A stretch of DNA of 64,000 nucleotides from Strigamia acuminata (Eukaryota; Arthropoda; Chilopoda; Geophilomorpha; Linotaeniidae), in contig OX442321.1 in assembly GCA_949358305.1 (NCBI GenBank), positions 3,435,605 through 3,499,604 of the forward strand, read 5' to 3'. Numbering within the stretch: the first letter of the stretch is position 1; every line of letters starts with the position of its first letter. Below, piece after piece: positions 1 through 10,828 of this stretch. The notes under the pieces are model-generated. The model was given only the letters and a program-made list of their open reading frames with translations, was not told the origin of the DNA and ran no database searches. The translations under genes and the position numbers were made by a program.

Positions 1-1770
1 CGTGTTGGCGAGCGTGTGCTCGTGTTGGCGAGCGTGCGTGTTGTGTTGGCGACTTGCGAGTGTGTGTTGGTATTGACGAGCGTGAGTTGGCGAGGTCGAG
101 CGTGTGCTCGTGTTGGCGAGTGTGTGTTCACTGTGTTGGTATTGACGAGCGTGAGTTGGCGAGGGCGAGCGTGTGCTCGTGTTGGCAAGTGTGTGTTCAC
201 TGTGTTGGTATCGGCGAGCGTGAATTGGCGAGGGCGAGCGTGTGCTCGTGTTGGCGAGTGTGTGTTCACTGTGTTGGTATTGACGAGCGTGAGTTGGCGA
301 GGGCGAGCGTGTGCTCGTGTTGGCAAGTGTGTGTTCACTGTGTTGGTATCGGCGAGCGTGAATTGGCGAGGGCGAGCGTGTGCTCGTGTTGGCGAGTGTG
401 TGTTCACTGTGTTGGTATTGACGAGCGTGTGTTGGCGATGGCGAGCGAGTGTTCGTGTTGGCGAGTGTGTGTTCACTGTGTTGGTATTGGCGAGCGTGAG
501 TTGGCGAGGTCGAGCGTGTGCTCGTGTTGGCGAGTGTGTGTTCACTGTGTTGGTATTGACGAGCGTGAGTTGGCGAGGGCGAGCGTGTGCTCGTGTTGGC
601 AAGTGTGTGTTCACTGTGTTGGTATCGGCGAGCGTGAATTGGCGAGGGCGAGCGTGTGCTCGTGTTGGCGAGTGTGTGTTCACTGTGTTGGTATTGACGA
701 GCGTGAGTTGGCGAGGGCGAGCGTGTGCTCGTGTTGGCAAGTGTGTGTTCACTGTGTTGGTATCGGCGAGCGTGAATTGGCGAGGGCGAGCGTGTGCTCG
801 TGTTGGCGAGTGTGTGTTCACTGTGTTGGTATTGACGAGCGTGTGTTGGCGATGGCGAGCGAGTGTTCGTGTTGGCGAGTGTGTGTTCACTGTGTTGGTA
901 TTGGCGAGCGTGAGTTGGCGAGGTCGAGCGTGTGCTCGTGTTGGCGAGTGTGTGTTCACTGTGTTGGTATTGACGAGCGTGAGTTGGCGAGGGCGAGCGT
1001 GTGCTCGTGTTGGCAAGTGTGTGTTCACTGTGTTGGTATCGGCGAGCGTGAATTGGCGAGGGCGAGCGTGTGCTCGTGTTGGCGAGTGTGTGTTCACTGT
1101 GTTGGTATTGACGAGCGTGAGTTGGCGAGGGCGAGCGTGTGCTCGTGTTGGCAAGTGTGTGTTCACTGTGTTGGTATCGGCGAGCGTGAATTGGCGAGGG
1201 CGAGCGTGTGCTCGTGTTGGCGAGTGTGTGTTCACTGTGTTGGTATTGACGAGCGTGTGTTGGCGATGGCGAGCGAGTGTTCGTGTTGGCGAGTGTGTGT
1301 TCACTGTGTTGGTATTGGCGAGCGTGAGTTGGCGAGGTCGAGCGTGTGCTCGTGTTGGCGAGTGTGTGTTCACTGTGTTGGTATTGACGAGCGTGAGTTG
1401 GCGAGGGCGAGCGTGTGCTCGTGTTGGCAAGTGTGTGTTCACTGTGTTGGTATCGGCGAGCGTGAATTGGCGAGGGCGAGCGTGTGCTCGTGTTGGCGAG
1501 TGTGTGTTCACTGTGTTGGTATTGACGAGCGTGAGTTGGCGAGGGCGAGCGTGTGCTCGTGTTGGCAAGTGTGTGTTCACTGTGTTGGTATCGGCGAGCG
1601 TGAATTGGCGAGGGCGAGCGTGTGCTCGTGTTGGCGAGTGTGTGTTCACTGTGTTGGTATTGACGAGCGTGTGTTGGCGATGGCGAGCGAGTGTTCGTGT
1701 TGGCGAGTGTGTGTTCACTGTGTTGGTATTGGCGAGCGTGTGTTGGCGAGCGTGTGTGTTTCGTCGTGCG
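1..1770. repeat. Minisatellite with 69-bp unit and 414-bp higher-order period
   Basis: The stretch is a tandem array of a GT-rich 69-bp unit, itself built from shorter variants of gtgttggcgagcg. Unit variants recur in a fixed order. The variant containing gcgaggtcgagcg recurs with its leading c at 91, 505, 919 and 1333, exactly 414 bp (six units) apart. The variant with gcgatggcgagcgagtgttcg recurs once per period. The array starts before or at the window edge and decays after about 1760. The 69-bp unit is divisible by three, so two forward frames stay open for about 590 codons; I read that as a consequence of the period and not as a gene. Confidence 0.95.
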
Positions 1771-3956
1771 AGTCCGACTGTCGACCGTTGACCGTCAGTT
1801 ATCAGCCGTTGACTGTCGGCTGTTAGTTATTAGAGTTATTATTGATATTTAATAGTTTATAGGGAAAAAAATAGTTGTAAGTGGCAGTTTTAGAATTTTT
1901 GCTGTTAATATTTAGATATAAATATGTTTAGTTTGGAAATGGTGAATTTTTTCAACAATTTGTGACGGTTACACTGTCATACACTTTGCTATTTTTGGAC
2001 GTTTATTTTATCCATAGATGGCGCTAGTACGATTTAGCGGTAATTTCGAATTTCGATTATTTTTGAAGGAATAAAATATAAATTATCATTTATATTTTAT
2101 TCTCCCTCAAGTTTAAACAATTATTAAACATTTTTAGATGTGTTAATATTAGCTGATTTGTTTGTCACATAATTCTATTGAATTATGTGCAAATTTCACA
2201 CCTGGTGAAGTCACCATTCACCACCCACTGTGAGTTGGACTCCTTTCGGATTATAGTCAAAGGGACTTAATCCAAAGTGTGTCCTGCGTATCCAGTTCCT
2301 GTAGTGGACCTAGTAGAAGACTATGTCCTGGGTATCCACTTCCTATAGTCTAGGATTGGATGGATTTAAGTGACCAGTGATCCCATTGGATCACTGGGCA
2401 GCCCATTCTTCACACCGAGCATATATTCCCTTGCAAAACGGATTTGGCTGGCTCTCTTGTTGGTGGTCTGTTCCTGACACCACTTGAACCGGGTTTGGTG
2501 GACTTAGGGCCACTTGGGTGAATTTAGTTCATCTTGTTGCACTTAGGGGCAATGAATAGCTGTAGCTATGGAAAAGTAACATTTATCTATTTTAATATTC
2601 ATTCTCAGAATTCCAATACAGGCCGGGTACAAAATACTTGATATTTAGTGTAAGAATCTAGAGTGAGTAGAAGACTCACAGACACACTGCCCGCCTCTTC
2701 ATACCAACATTCCGTTGAAGAATTAAATGTAGAATCTAGAGTGAAGCGATTCACAGACGCATTATTGGGGTAACCGATGTGGAGTAATTTCCCGGTTACT
2801 CTCCCGCCAGCCAGAACCGACGTGGAGTAATTTCCCGGTAATGGATAACCTTTCCTGTGAGAAACTTCTGATTCAATTCGTTGTTGGTTTGATGGAACAT
2901 TTAAGCTTGACTTAGATGTTGATTGCACTCGGGGCAAAAATAGCTCGGCGCTATTTTAATATATTATTTATTTTCACAGTTTTAGTTAAGTTTGTGACTC
3001 TAAAATACCATGATTAATTCCATAGAATTAATATGAATATTTATTCTCACATTGTTACATCTCGCGGTAATTATTGATTACAATAATTATCTGCGATGCG
3101 ATGTGTGTGACGATACAGAAAAGTCAACCGCACCTCTCGGATATAACCCACCCAGCCTAACCATTTACACGCCTTTTAGAACCAAACCCTGGACCATTTA
3201 GAAGCCAAAGCCATTCATAGATGACATCTTTTACGTCACAGCAATAAGACCGTTACAAATTCTTATTGCCTGACTGAAGCCTTCAAATGATATTATTTCA
3301 GGGCTTTTGCCAAATAACTGTATAGTTTAACTTATCGTTATTTTAGCCACTTGTAGGCATAATATTTATATAAGTTTCAAACCGGAATAAATGTTATATG
3401 TTTTGAGAAAACATCAGGTTTGCATATTTTACACTTTCACACAGATAGTTCACACTTTAGTTTAGCAATTGCTATCTCCAGAAGGTAATCGTCACAAATT
3501 TTTGGCCTTTGTTGATTTAAACACACCTGCTAACTTTGATTTCAAGTCGAACTAATTAATGCAAGATCTGTGCAATCAATGTACAATGCTTCCATTTAAA
3601 GATTTGTTATTTTTTTAAATTCACTTTTTGAGTCCCAGGGAACAAATGGTAAAATTTTTCATAGGACCAAATCGTTTTCTAGATTCAGCGCTCAATTTCT
3701 TTAATTCTAAGATCTAGAATCTAGAATTATATTTAAGTGTGAATCTATAATGTGTGGGAAATAATATTTATTATAGGGCATTCTATATATATACATATAA
3801 ATGACTCAAATTTGCGACCAATTTGTGACGACGCGATCGCCAAGCTGCTCAAGATGCCGTCGCTCGTGGACGACCACTAGAAAAACAAGGACGCGGACGG
3901 AAGACCCGCGTGGATGCGCACGCTGCACAAGTCGGCCGTCGCCTGGCTGCAACTCA
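1771..3956. other. Gene-free AT-rich stretch with hairpins and degenerate direct repeats
   Basis: No convincing gene. 2070-2101 is a perfect hairpin (14-bp arms, 4-nt loop) and 2166-2189 another (10-bp arms, loop TATT). 2651-2850 contains a degenerate direct duplication: agaatctagagtga occurs twice, and gtggagtaatttcccggt occurs near 2778 and 2822. 2270-2340 contains a similar pair built on gtcctgNgtatcca. The minus-strand frame over 2605-2937 lies on these duplications and has no recognisable domain. 3820-3955 is locally GC-rich and could be read as a short coding relic, but that frame contains a stop. Confidence 0.6.
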
Positions 3957-4139
3957 TTATTCGAGTTGCAAACTCGTTATTTCGAGTTGCAAACTCGTTA
4001 TTTCGAGTTGCAAACTCGTTATTTCGAGTTGCAAACTCGTTATTTCGAGTTGCAAACTCGTTATTTCGAGTTGCAAACTCGTTACTTCGAATTGCAAACT
4101 CGTTATTTCGAATTGCAAACTCGTTTAAACGAGTTGTAA
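3957..4139. repeat. 21-bp self-complementary tandem repeat
   Basis: About eight copies of a 21-bp unit, cgagttgcaaactcgttattt, with single-base variants at the distal end. Each unit contains the inverted repeat GAGTT-GCA-AACTC, so the array is a chain of small hairpins. The end sequence gtttaaacgagttgtaac is shared with 7255-7272, so the motif is dispersed. All frames over it are open because 21 is divisible by three. Confidence 0.85.
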
Positions 4140-4545
4140 CGTTTTTTTTATGGCCTCAGCATAGCTTCGTAGGGAAGGCATGAAAATTTAAAATGTTGCC
4201 ACCTTTTTTACGAAAATTGCGGCAACAAGGCGCAGCGCAATTCCATCGGCCCATGACAACGAGTAGATTTCGACCCAAGTTGTAATTTTAATTTTCACCA
4301 CCAGATGGCGATGAAGTATCGCGCAAATCGTGAATTAGAAATTTACAGTTTTGAAATGATAACACATAAACTTTATATTTACATAGAAATTAATTCAAAA
4401 TACAATTATGTGAACATTGAATTGTGCAGAGATTTAATATCTTCTTCGCGTTCCTTTTCACGCAACTAAAATGTAAAAAAAAAATTAATTGAAAAATTAA
4501 TTGAAAAATTAATTGAAAAATTAATTGAAAAATTAATTATTTAAT
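4140..4545. other. Downstream flank of the RNF181-like gene
   Basis: No gene seen. 4483-4540 is a short tandem repeat of (ttaattgaaaaa). The segment probably contains the 3' untranslated region of the minus-strand gene that ends at 4546. Confidence 0.5.
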
Positions 4546-5886
4546 TTATTTTCGTTTCACTTTTTGTTTTTTGTGATCTTCGTAATCGGGGTCGTCTGTG
4601 GGCAATTCCAGGCGACATACGGGACAGGAACTGGTCTGTAATGAATGAAAATATAGAAAAAATTTAAAAAATTTGAATATTTTAACATGTTGTATCATTT
4701 CTGAAATTTCTGTAATTTTTCAAGTCATATTTTGTTAATTTTAGACAATTTGACAATTTTAGACAATATTTGTTACTTTTTTTGTCATTGTGACATTTTT
4801 TGTCGTTTTTAGTCAATTTTTTGACAAATTATGACAAATTTAGACAATTTCTAGTCATTTTTTGACAATTTCTAGACATTTTTTGACAATTTCTAGACAT
4901 TTTTTGACAATTTCTAGTCATTTTTAGACATTTTTTGACAATTTCTAGTCATTTTTAGACATTTTTTGACAATTTCTAGTCATTTTTAGACAATTTTACC
5001 CATTTTTTGTCAATTTCTAGTCATTTTTAGACATTTTTAGACATTTTTACTCATTTTTTGACAATTTCTAGTCATTTTTAGACAATTTTACTCATTTTTT
5101 GACAATTTCTAGTCATTTTTTGACAATTTCTAGTCATTTTTTGACAATTTCTAGTCATTTTTTGACATTTTTACTCATTTTTTGACAATTTCTAGTTATT
5201 TTTTGACAATTTCTAGTCATTTTTTGACAATTTCTAGTCATTTTTAGACAATTTTACTCATTTTTTGACAATTTCTAGTTATTTTTTGACAATTTCTAGT
5301 CATTTTTTGACAATTTCTAGTCATTTTTTGACAATTTTACTCATTTTTTGACATTTTTACTCATTTTTTGACAATTTCTAGTCATTTTTTGACAATTTCT
5401 AGTCATTTTTTGACAATTTCTAGTCATTTTTTGACAATTTTACTCATTTTTTTGACATTTTTACTCATTTTTTGACAATTTCTAGTCATTTTTACTCGTT
5501 TTTCGACATTTTCGTACGTTTTTCAGCCACGGTAACAAACATTCAACGTGAAAAAAATGCTTGCACGGCAGTTTCTTCAGATGAATGCCTAATTCGAATT
5601 CCTTGAGACAAACGGGGCATTGGCGACCTACAAAACAACAAATAAAATTGAACGAAACGAAATAGTCGATGTCATTTGGTGTCGCTCGTTTACCGCAAGT
5701 TTCCTCCGTGACTGGCAACGACTCCAACGCGTCTATAAATTCCTGCGACGTCGGTGGCGGTTGCCGACTATTTTGAATCATGGTCTGAAAATCGGGTGTG
5801 AAGCCATAATCGATTAGAAATCGCGCTAGGGAAAGCAAACTCGGCCGTTCTCCTTCGCAATCATGTTCGTCCTCGTACGACGCCAT
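4546..5886 (-). CDS. Rnf181: RNF181-like RING-H2 E3 ubiquitin ligase, three exons
   Basis: Predicted 130-aa cytosolic E3 ubiquitin ligase that would bind an E2 enzyme through its RING finger. Exons on the minus strand are 5886-5694, 5627-5518 and 4635-4546. All junctions are GT-AG and the joined frame stays open to a TAA at 4548-4546. The N-terminus [11 protein letters not shown] and the C-terminal CRLELPTDD-x-DYE-x-H match my knowledge of the RNF181 family. The RING has the C3H2C3 layout: CPVC in exon 2, then CKHFFH and C, then CPVC in exon 3. Vertebrate RNF181 is about 150 aa, so this is slightly short. The second intron is about 880 bp and is filled with a 21-bp repeat. A CGTCA-containing segment (tgacgtca) precedes the start codon. 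A copy of exon 1 and the promoter lies at 32.4-32.8 kb. Confidence 0.9.
4740..5510. repeat. 21-bp tandem repeat in RNF181-like intron 2
   Basis: About 770 bp made of variants of a 21-bp unit, agtcattttttgacaatttct, with shorter variants ending in tttactcattttttgac. It makes up nearly the whole second intron and stops close to the splice donor at 5517-5512. Confidence 0.9.
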
Positions 5887-7406
5887 TGCTATGACGTCAC
5901 GCTACATTAACATCATCTAATGAATGAGTGTGCATAAACATTATTTATTTATTGGATTAAACATAAAATTCAAACCAAAGTAAAAAAAAATTAAATTTTT
6001 TATTTTAAAATAAATTTTTTGTCGCTAAATAAAAAAAAAATCAATAAATTAAAAAAAATGTACATTTGATGGTCGTCATTGTTGATTCCAACCAATGGTG
6101 ATGCTCTTCGGTCGGCACAACAATCACGTGATCTAGCTTCCATTTCCCGCTTCGTTTCCACAATTTTAACTCGTTTTTCTATCGTATTTGAGCAGAATTC
6201 TACCTCACATCTCAGTTTCTAAAAATTCGAAAGTTCCGGTTATATGAAATTGTGCTCTGGACACATCTTTTTGACTCCGTAATCTGTATTTGAGGTATTT
6301 GAGTTTTAAAAATTTAATTATTGGTGGATTTTGAGTCATTTGTTGGCTCTTTAACATTAGGCATGTTTGTTAAATTTTACAAACATAAATCACTTCTCAA
6401 TGATTGGATGAGCAACTAGTGGGTTTAGAGAAGAGGGGACAGTGTTGTCATTAATTACATATTCAAAATTCAAGGTAAACAAAAAACAAACCTAATTTTA
6501 TAATAATTTTTTTAAAATATAGGACTCTGGATCAGGCTCCAGAAGTGGTCATACAACCGGAACCCCATCACTTTCTGGAGGCGGACGATCGGCTCATTGG
6601 GCACCATAGAGTAAAGAAGATAAGAGGCGGCACTCTTCCCATTTCCCATTGTTCTCTTGGCAATCGGGTCACGTTGTACTCGACGGTGGCGCCATTAAGC
6701 GGAAGGTATGCCACCACTCGGTTTGTTTGCATTCGTTTGCCTTCGATTGAGTCAGTTAGTCGGCCTATTTGCCCAAAAAACTGAATATTCCGAGAGAATA
6801 TTCTATGAAAAAATTAGGATGATTTGCATTTTTTAGGATAGATACTGATAATTTACAACTGTAAAAATTGAATTTTGCTAGATAACTTTACATTTTTAAG
6901 TGAGAATTGAATATTTTAGGTAAAAAATTTATTTTTGGTGTGGAAGTTACATGTTTGACAGAGAATTGCTCGAGGAATTGCGTTTTCAACTCGATAATTG
7001 CTTTTTTTAAACCCGAAAATCGCTTTTTTCAACCCGAAAATTGCTTTTTTTTTAAACAAATATTTGGATGTTTGGCTTTATTGGCATTTGGTACAAATTA
7101 TTGCTCAGTAATAATTATTCAATAGGATATTATTTTTAAATAATTTAATTTTTGTTAAATTTATTTTTAAGGTGAGATTACGATAGTGCAATTGTTAGCG
7201 CATCTGACTTCCGACGGCGAGTTGGATTTGTCGACTCTCGAGTTATGCAACTTGTTTAAACGAGTTGTAACATTTTCTTTTTCATGCATGATTGCAAATA
7301 AAATACATAATATTATATTTTGTAAAATTAAAAAATCAATAACACTTAAAAGTTAAATGAATACGGTAAGTACAAAAACTAAAACTGAATTGATTAATAA
7401 CTTAAG
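5887..7406. other. Gene-free stretch upstream of the RNF181-like gene
   Basis: 5890-6200 is the promoter side of the RNF181-like gene and is repeated, diverged, at 32.5-32.8 kb (shared run cacgtgatctagcttcca). 6600-6720 contains ccatagagtaaaga...aagag and ggcactct, which recur inverted at 30.38-30.42 kb; this suggests a dispersed element. No ORF here has a recognisable domain. Confidence 0.5.
7172..7272 (+). repeat. tRNA-like remnant, possible SINE head
   Basis: The segment contains ttagcgcatctgactt, the kind of D-arm to anticodon-arm sequence seen in several eukaryotic tRNA genes, and a weak B-box-like stretch downstream. The acceptor and T stems do not pair, so it is not a functional tRNA. 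It is followed by the dispersed motif gtttaaacgagttgtaac. A tRNA-derived SINE or a decayed tRNA are the two options. Confidence 0.25.
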
Positions 7407-7468
7407 TAATGTCAGCAATATTAACATACTGTATAAATTTCTAGAGTATATTAATATTGCTGACATTA
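7407..7468. repeat. Perfect 18-bp inverted repeat (hairpin)
   Basis: Arms 7407-7424 (taatgtcagcaatattaa) and 7451-7468 are perfect reverse complements around a 26-nt loop. The following cattacacaaaccggaa recurs in inverse orientation near 34.28-34.30 kb. It may be a miniature foldback element. Confidence 0.7.
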
Positions 7469-7692
7469 CACAAACCGGAAACTGAAATACACACACAAAC
7501 AAACAAACATTCATGTCAAGTTAAACAAAAGCGTTTAATAAAAAGAGAGTCAAAAGCAAAGACTAGACAATTAATGCAATGGAACTTTTATTGTTTTATT
7601 GTTTTAACAATAAAACTATAACACTCAACAGACTAAATACTGAATTGCATTTACTTTAGAATCAGGATCAAAGAATTCAGGGATCAAAGAAT

Positions 7693-8512
7693 TCACTTGA
7701 AGGAATTATAAAGTGCTTCCGTTAGAGTGTTTTGAACAAAATTGGTGACTTGCAGGCATTTGCACGAACGTGCAAAATTGGATTTCCCTGTAGCGCACGA
7801 CGTCGAAGCATCAGAAAAACTGACAATCTCCAAGTCTGACACTCGCTGCACCAGCTTGTCAGCATTGGCGAACGTACTAAACTTAATCTTAACATTACTC
7901 CATTGCAGCTCAATCTTGTCAGAAATAACTTCATCGTCGCTGCATTCTACTGGCGAACACTCATCGCGGTCTCTGATGTCTTCAACACTAACTCCAGGGT
8001 TGTTCCCCGGCGAGTCTGACTTTGTTCCTCCTTGAAGGCCCGCAGAAGTGCACGCTGGCACGGGTGGATGGAAATAGTCCTCGACGATTTTCTTAGGACT
8101 GAAATTGTGAAAGAATTATTTCCAACGTATCTGGATTGTATTCGCTTATTCGAGGTGTTTTACTTGCAAGGTAAATCACACGTGCAAATTGCTTTAAATG
8201 GTGCCAGCGTCATTTCAAAAGCAAAGCGGTAACCACCGTCGTCAGTTCGAAACGAACAAGTTTTAAAATCTTCGTCGTCTAATTTAGCAGCTTCAAGTCC
8301 GGAGAAAAAACACTTTTTACAGGGCGTTAAAAAATTTCTGGACTGTTCCAGGCCAAACCTAAGTAATGAATACATTTAATTATTTATGACTTGTTGAACA
8401 TCATCATCATCTTTTTATTATTCTATTTTTCAAATTAATATTATTTACTTGTAAAATTGGTCAACAGCTTGTTTGAAGCTAGTTTCGGCTAAAACTGTAC
8501 ACTCGTCACACT
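7693..8512 (-). pseudogene. Cys-rich secreted-protein paralogue A, 5' and 3' truncated
   Basis: Three exons are readable on the minus strand: 8512-8449 (begins CDECTVLAE), 8358-8164 (TPC-xx-C, FKTCSFRTDDGGYRF, CTCDLPC) and 8098-7693. They splice in frame as in paralogues C and D. The signal-peptide exon expected further upstream is not found: around 9100-9220 the flanks match paralogue B, but the coding part and its donor have been replaced. The last exon stops at FK-TGA where paralogue D has FK-TGC, so the last two of sixteen cysteines and the tail are lost. The upstream module is also split by a retrotransposon at 9701. I think it is a pseudogene; an unseen alternative first exon could rescue it. 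Confidence 0.7.
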
Positions 8513-9329
8513 CTGAATTGATAATGAGTAATGTATTAGATGTTTACGATCACGACATTTGCATTCCAAAATATAGAGCATTTTGCGGTTGATTTTTCGT
8601 GCGTATGGGAATAATAACCGAGAAATTTGATGAAATCATTTTGAATAAAACATTTCATTTGTAGCAATAATAAAATTAAAAGAATTATCAAAATTTACAC
8701 ATCTGCTCACCATTTTTACAAATTTTATCTCATTTCTTTGAGACGTTGAATTCGAATTGAATTTTTATTGACAAAACAAAAATTCAGGGCTCATTTTTGT
8801 GTATGTTTACAACGAAATAAAAATTAAAAACAAAAGCAGAAACTGAACGCGGGTATTTTAGACTATTTGAAATAAAAATTAAGAGTTTTAAAAAAAAATT
8901 GTCTATCCACTCAAACTTTTTGGCGTTAATTTGCGAACAAATCGGTTAATTAATATTTTATTGGTCCCCCTTTGGCTCCGACGACTGCTTGGTCCCGCTT
9001 AAGCATTGAGGCAACCAAGTTTGAAGTTTCTTTGGGGGAGATCACGAGTAAATGAATAATTATTTTTGCTCTTAATTTTTATTTCAGTTTGAGCTTTCGT
9101 AGTGTTGTTGTGATCTCGAATTTACTACAACAAATAATAAGCCACAACGGTTGCCACGACGGGTCTTATCAAATCAATGTCACACAAATGAGGAGAAATA
9201 TTAATATTGCTATATGCACGCGGAAATTATTTTTCTAAAAATTCCTTGTTAGTCCACTACTTTTGAATGCAATCTCAATTATTTTTTACCACTCCCTTTC
9301 AACAAATACCAAATTTCTAAAATTTCATA
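8513..9329 (-). other. Degenerate intron 1 and exon 1 remains of paralogue A
   Basis: 8840-8980 matches 30.48-30.62 kb (intron 1 of paralogue C), and 9060-9110 matches 26.65-26.72 kb just downstream of exon 1 in paralogue B. The expected signal-peptide exon between these and 9220 is absent. No other gene is visible. Confidence 0.55.
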
Positions 9330-9700
9330 TGAAACATGAAATACTCGGAGAATAAAATCATTTTCATAATTTTTGAAAATTTCTTTTGGCGTTTAGTAAA
9401 AAATGACTAGGGTTGGGTGAGTAAGGGATTGTTTTTAGGTTGGTACTGCTTGGGTTAAGGACCAAAATCATGCATCACATTCTCAAGAAAAGGTCCAAGT
9501 GACGGAATCTCTCAGATATTAAATCTGCAGTCTGTAAAGTAAATTAAAACTTACCCTGATGTGGTTCAGAAGAAAATGATTCTGATTTTCAAACGTGTGC
9601 TTCTTTTAAACTAACGAGTTTCTATCTGCAGCTATAAAATTCAACAGGTGGAACCTCTAATGAATATATTGTTTATAATTAAGCTAAAGTATAATGACTC
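9330..9700 (-). promoter_or_regulatory. Upstream module of paralogue A (predicted 5' UTR exon and promoter)
   Basis: One of four copies of a conserved segment that begins near aaacatgaaatactcggaga and runs past cttaccctgatgtggttcag. On the minus strand this reads as a non-coding exon ending ccacatcagg followed by a GTAAGT donor (9554-9549 here). It would join the acceptor tttgctttcag just before the ATG of the signal-peptide exon in the other copies. The distal part is cut off by the LTR element inserted at 9701 and resumes at 24628. Confidence 0.5.
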
Positions 9701-10705
9701 TGTAGTGACCCTAGTGGTCACTAATGAAGTGTCGGGAATGAGCCCGAAATAAAATATTAAATTGGAGATTGTTTTATTTTATTTTATATTTTTTATGATT
9801 TCCTGTCTAGATAAAGGGAGTTAGGCAGGGTGGGAGGAATTGTGGGTGGTCGCCAAGGAAACCAGCCCGCAACCTCCCGGAGCAGGAAACACTTCCTGTG
9901 AGGAGCAGAAAAACTCCTCAGTTTGAAACCTACTTTGAGAGCAACCAGTCACCAAAATCTTCCTGAGAAAACACCATTCTACAAGCCGATTTAGTGAAAG
10001 ATTGTCAGAGTATTTGGACTCATTCTTGCAGATTGCCAGAGCGATTTGTGAGATATTTCTTGCTGTTACTTCAGTTAGTGACAGTGGGATTTTTATCTTG
10101 CCAAACAAGTATTGTTTGGAGGGATTTCTATTCTTGGCCAACAGCCATTGTTGGACTGAGACTTCTCACTCGCGACGAAGCGAAGTGAGCGCGAGTGTGA
10201 GAGATTGTTGTGCGGAATCAGCCGCAACGACGCCGCGACGACGACGTTGCGACCTGGAGAGGACGAAGAGAGCGGGATTGAGCCCGAACGAGTCACGAGG
10301 AAGTAGTTGGAACGGAATTGAGTCCGTGTTGAAGAAACGTCGAGGCCGAGCCGAGCGTCGAGTGAAGCGAATCCAAGCGTTCGGCGTTCCCGAGAAGTGG
10401 AGTCGTCGAATCGACTGGATTCTTTATCATTTTCCTTTGCTTTTAATTATATTTCTTTTAGTAAATTATTTCTTCAGTCATTTAATTTATCCGTTTATCA
10501 CAAAATAATATCTTGTATTCGATTTAGTGTTTATTCTAAGTTTGAATAAATCGTCTGTTAATTGAGAAATAATTGAGTCATTATTTCTCCTATCATTTGA
10601 GTTAATATTAAGTTATTTTGAGAAGTATTTGTATAAGTCCTGGCACGGCATCAATGAGTTTAGTTTTATTGTTAATATTCTTCACAGTAATTTGAGCTCA
10701 TTACA
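9701..10705 (+). repeat. 5' LTR of element 1
   Basis: 1005 bp, TG...CA termini. Near the start it contains the short palindrome tgaccctagtggtca, and 10160-10380 is GC-rich. It carries an uninterrupted 168-codon frame (10002-10508) ending in a hydrophobic stretch, which is present identically in the 3' copy; there is no evidence that it is translated. Confidence 0.97.
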
Positions 10706-10707
10706 CT

Positions 10708-10718
10708 TGGGGGCCCGT
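10708..10718 (+). other. Primer-binding site of element 1 (tRNA-Pro-like)
   Basis: TGGGGGCCCGT begins two bases after the 5' LTR. Its first 11 nt equal the tRNA-Pro-type primer-binding site of element 2 and then diverge. A shortened tRNA-Pro match is my reading; another tRNA cannot be excluded. Confidence 0.6.
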
Positions 10719-10828
10719 TATTTGAACCTTAACAACTTATCTTCAGTTGAGGGACCAATTTTGTGTGATAAAAGTTATTTTGTGATAGAGTATTCTGTTT
10801 CTTTCTTCTTTTCTGTGACTAAAACGAG

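Noticed and set aside
16-1826. Two overlapping forward ORFs of about 590 codons
   Set aside because: They arise because the 69-bp repeat unit is divisible by three. Both frames are open, composition is repetitive, and no start context or domain supports translation.
2605-2937. 110-codon minus-strand ORF
   Set aside because: It lies over degenerate direct duplications and has no recognisable domain or partner exon.
3801-4139. ORF with FELQTRY repeats
   Set aside because: It is a translation of the 21-bp hairpin repeat. The GC-rich part before it gives a protein-like frame only across a stop.
4740-5510. CRISPR-like regular direct repeats
   Set aside because: Eukaryotic intron, no distinct spacers, unit drifts; a simple tandem repeat.
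7172-7245. Functional tRNA gene
   Set aside because: Only the D/anticodon part is tRNA-like; acceptor and T stems do not form.
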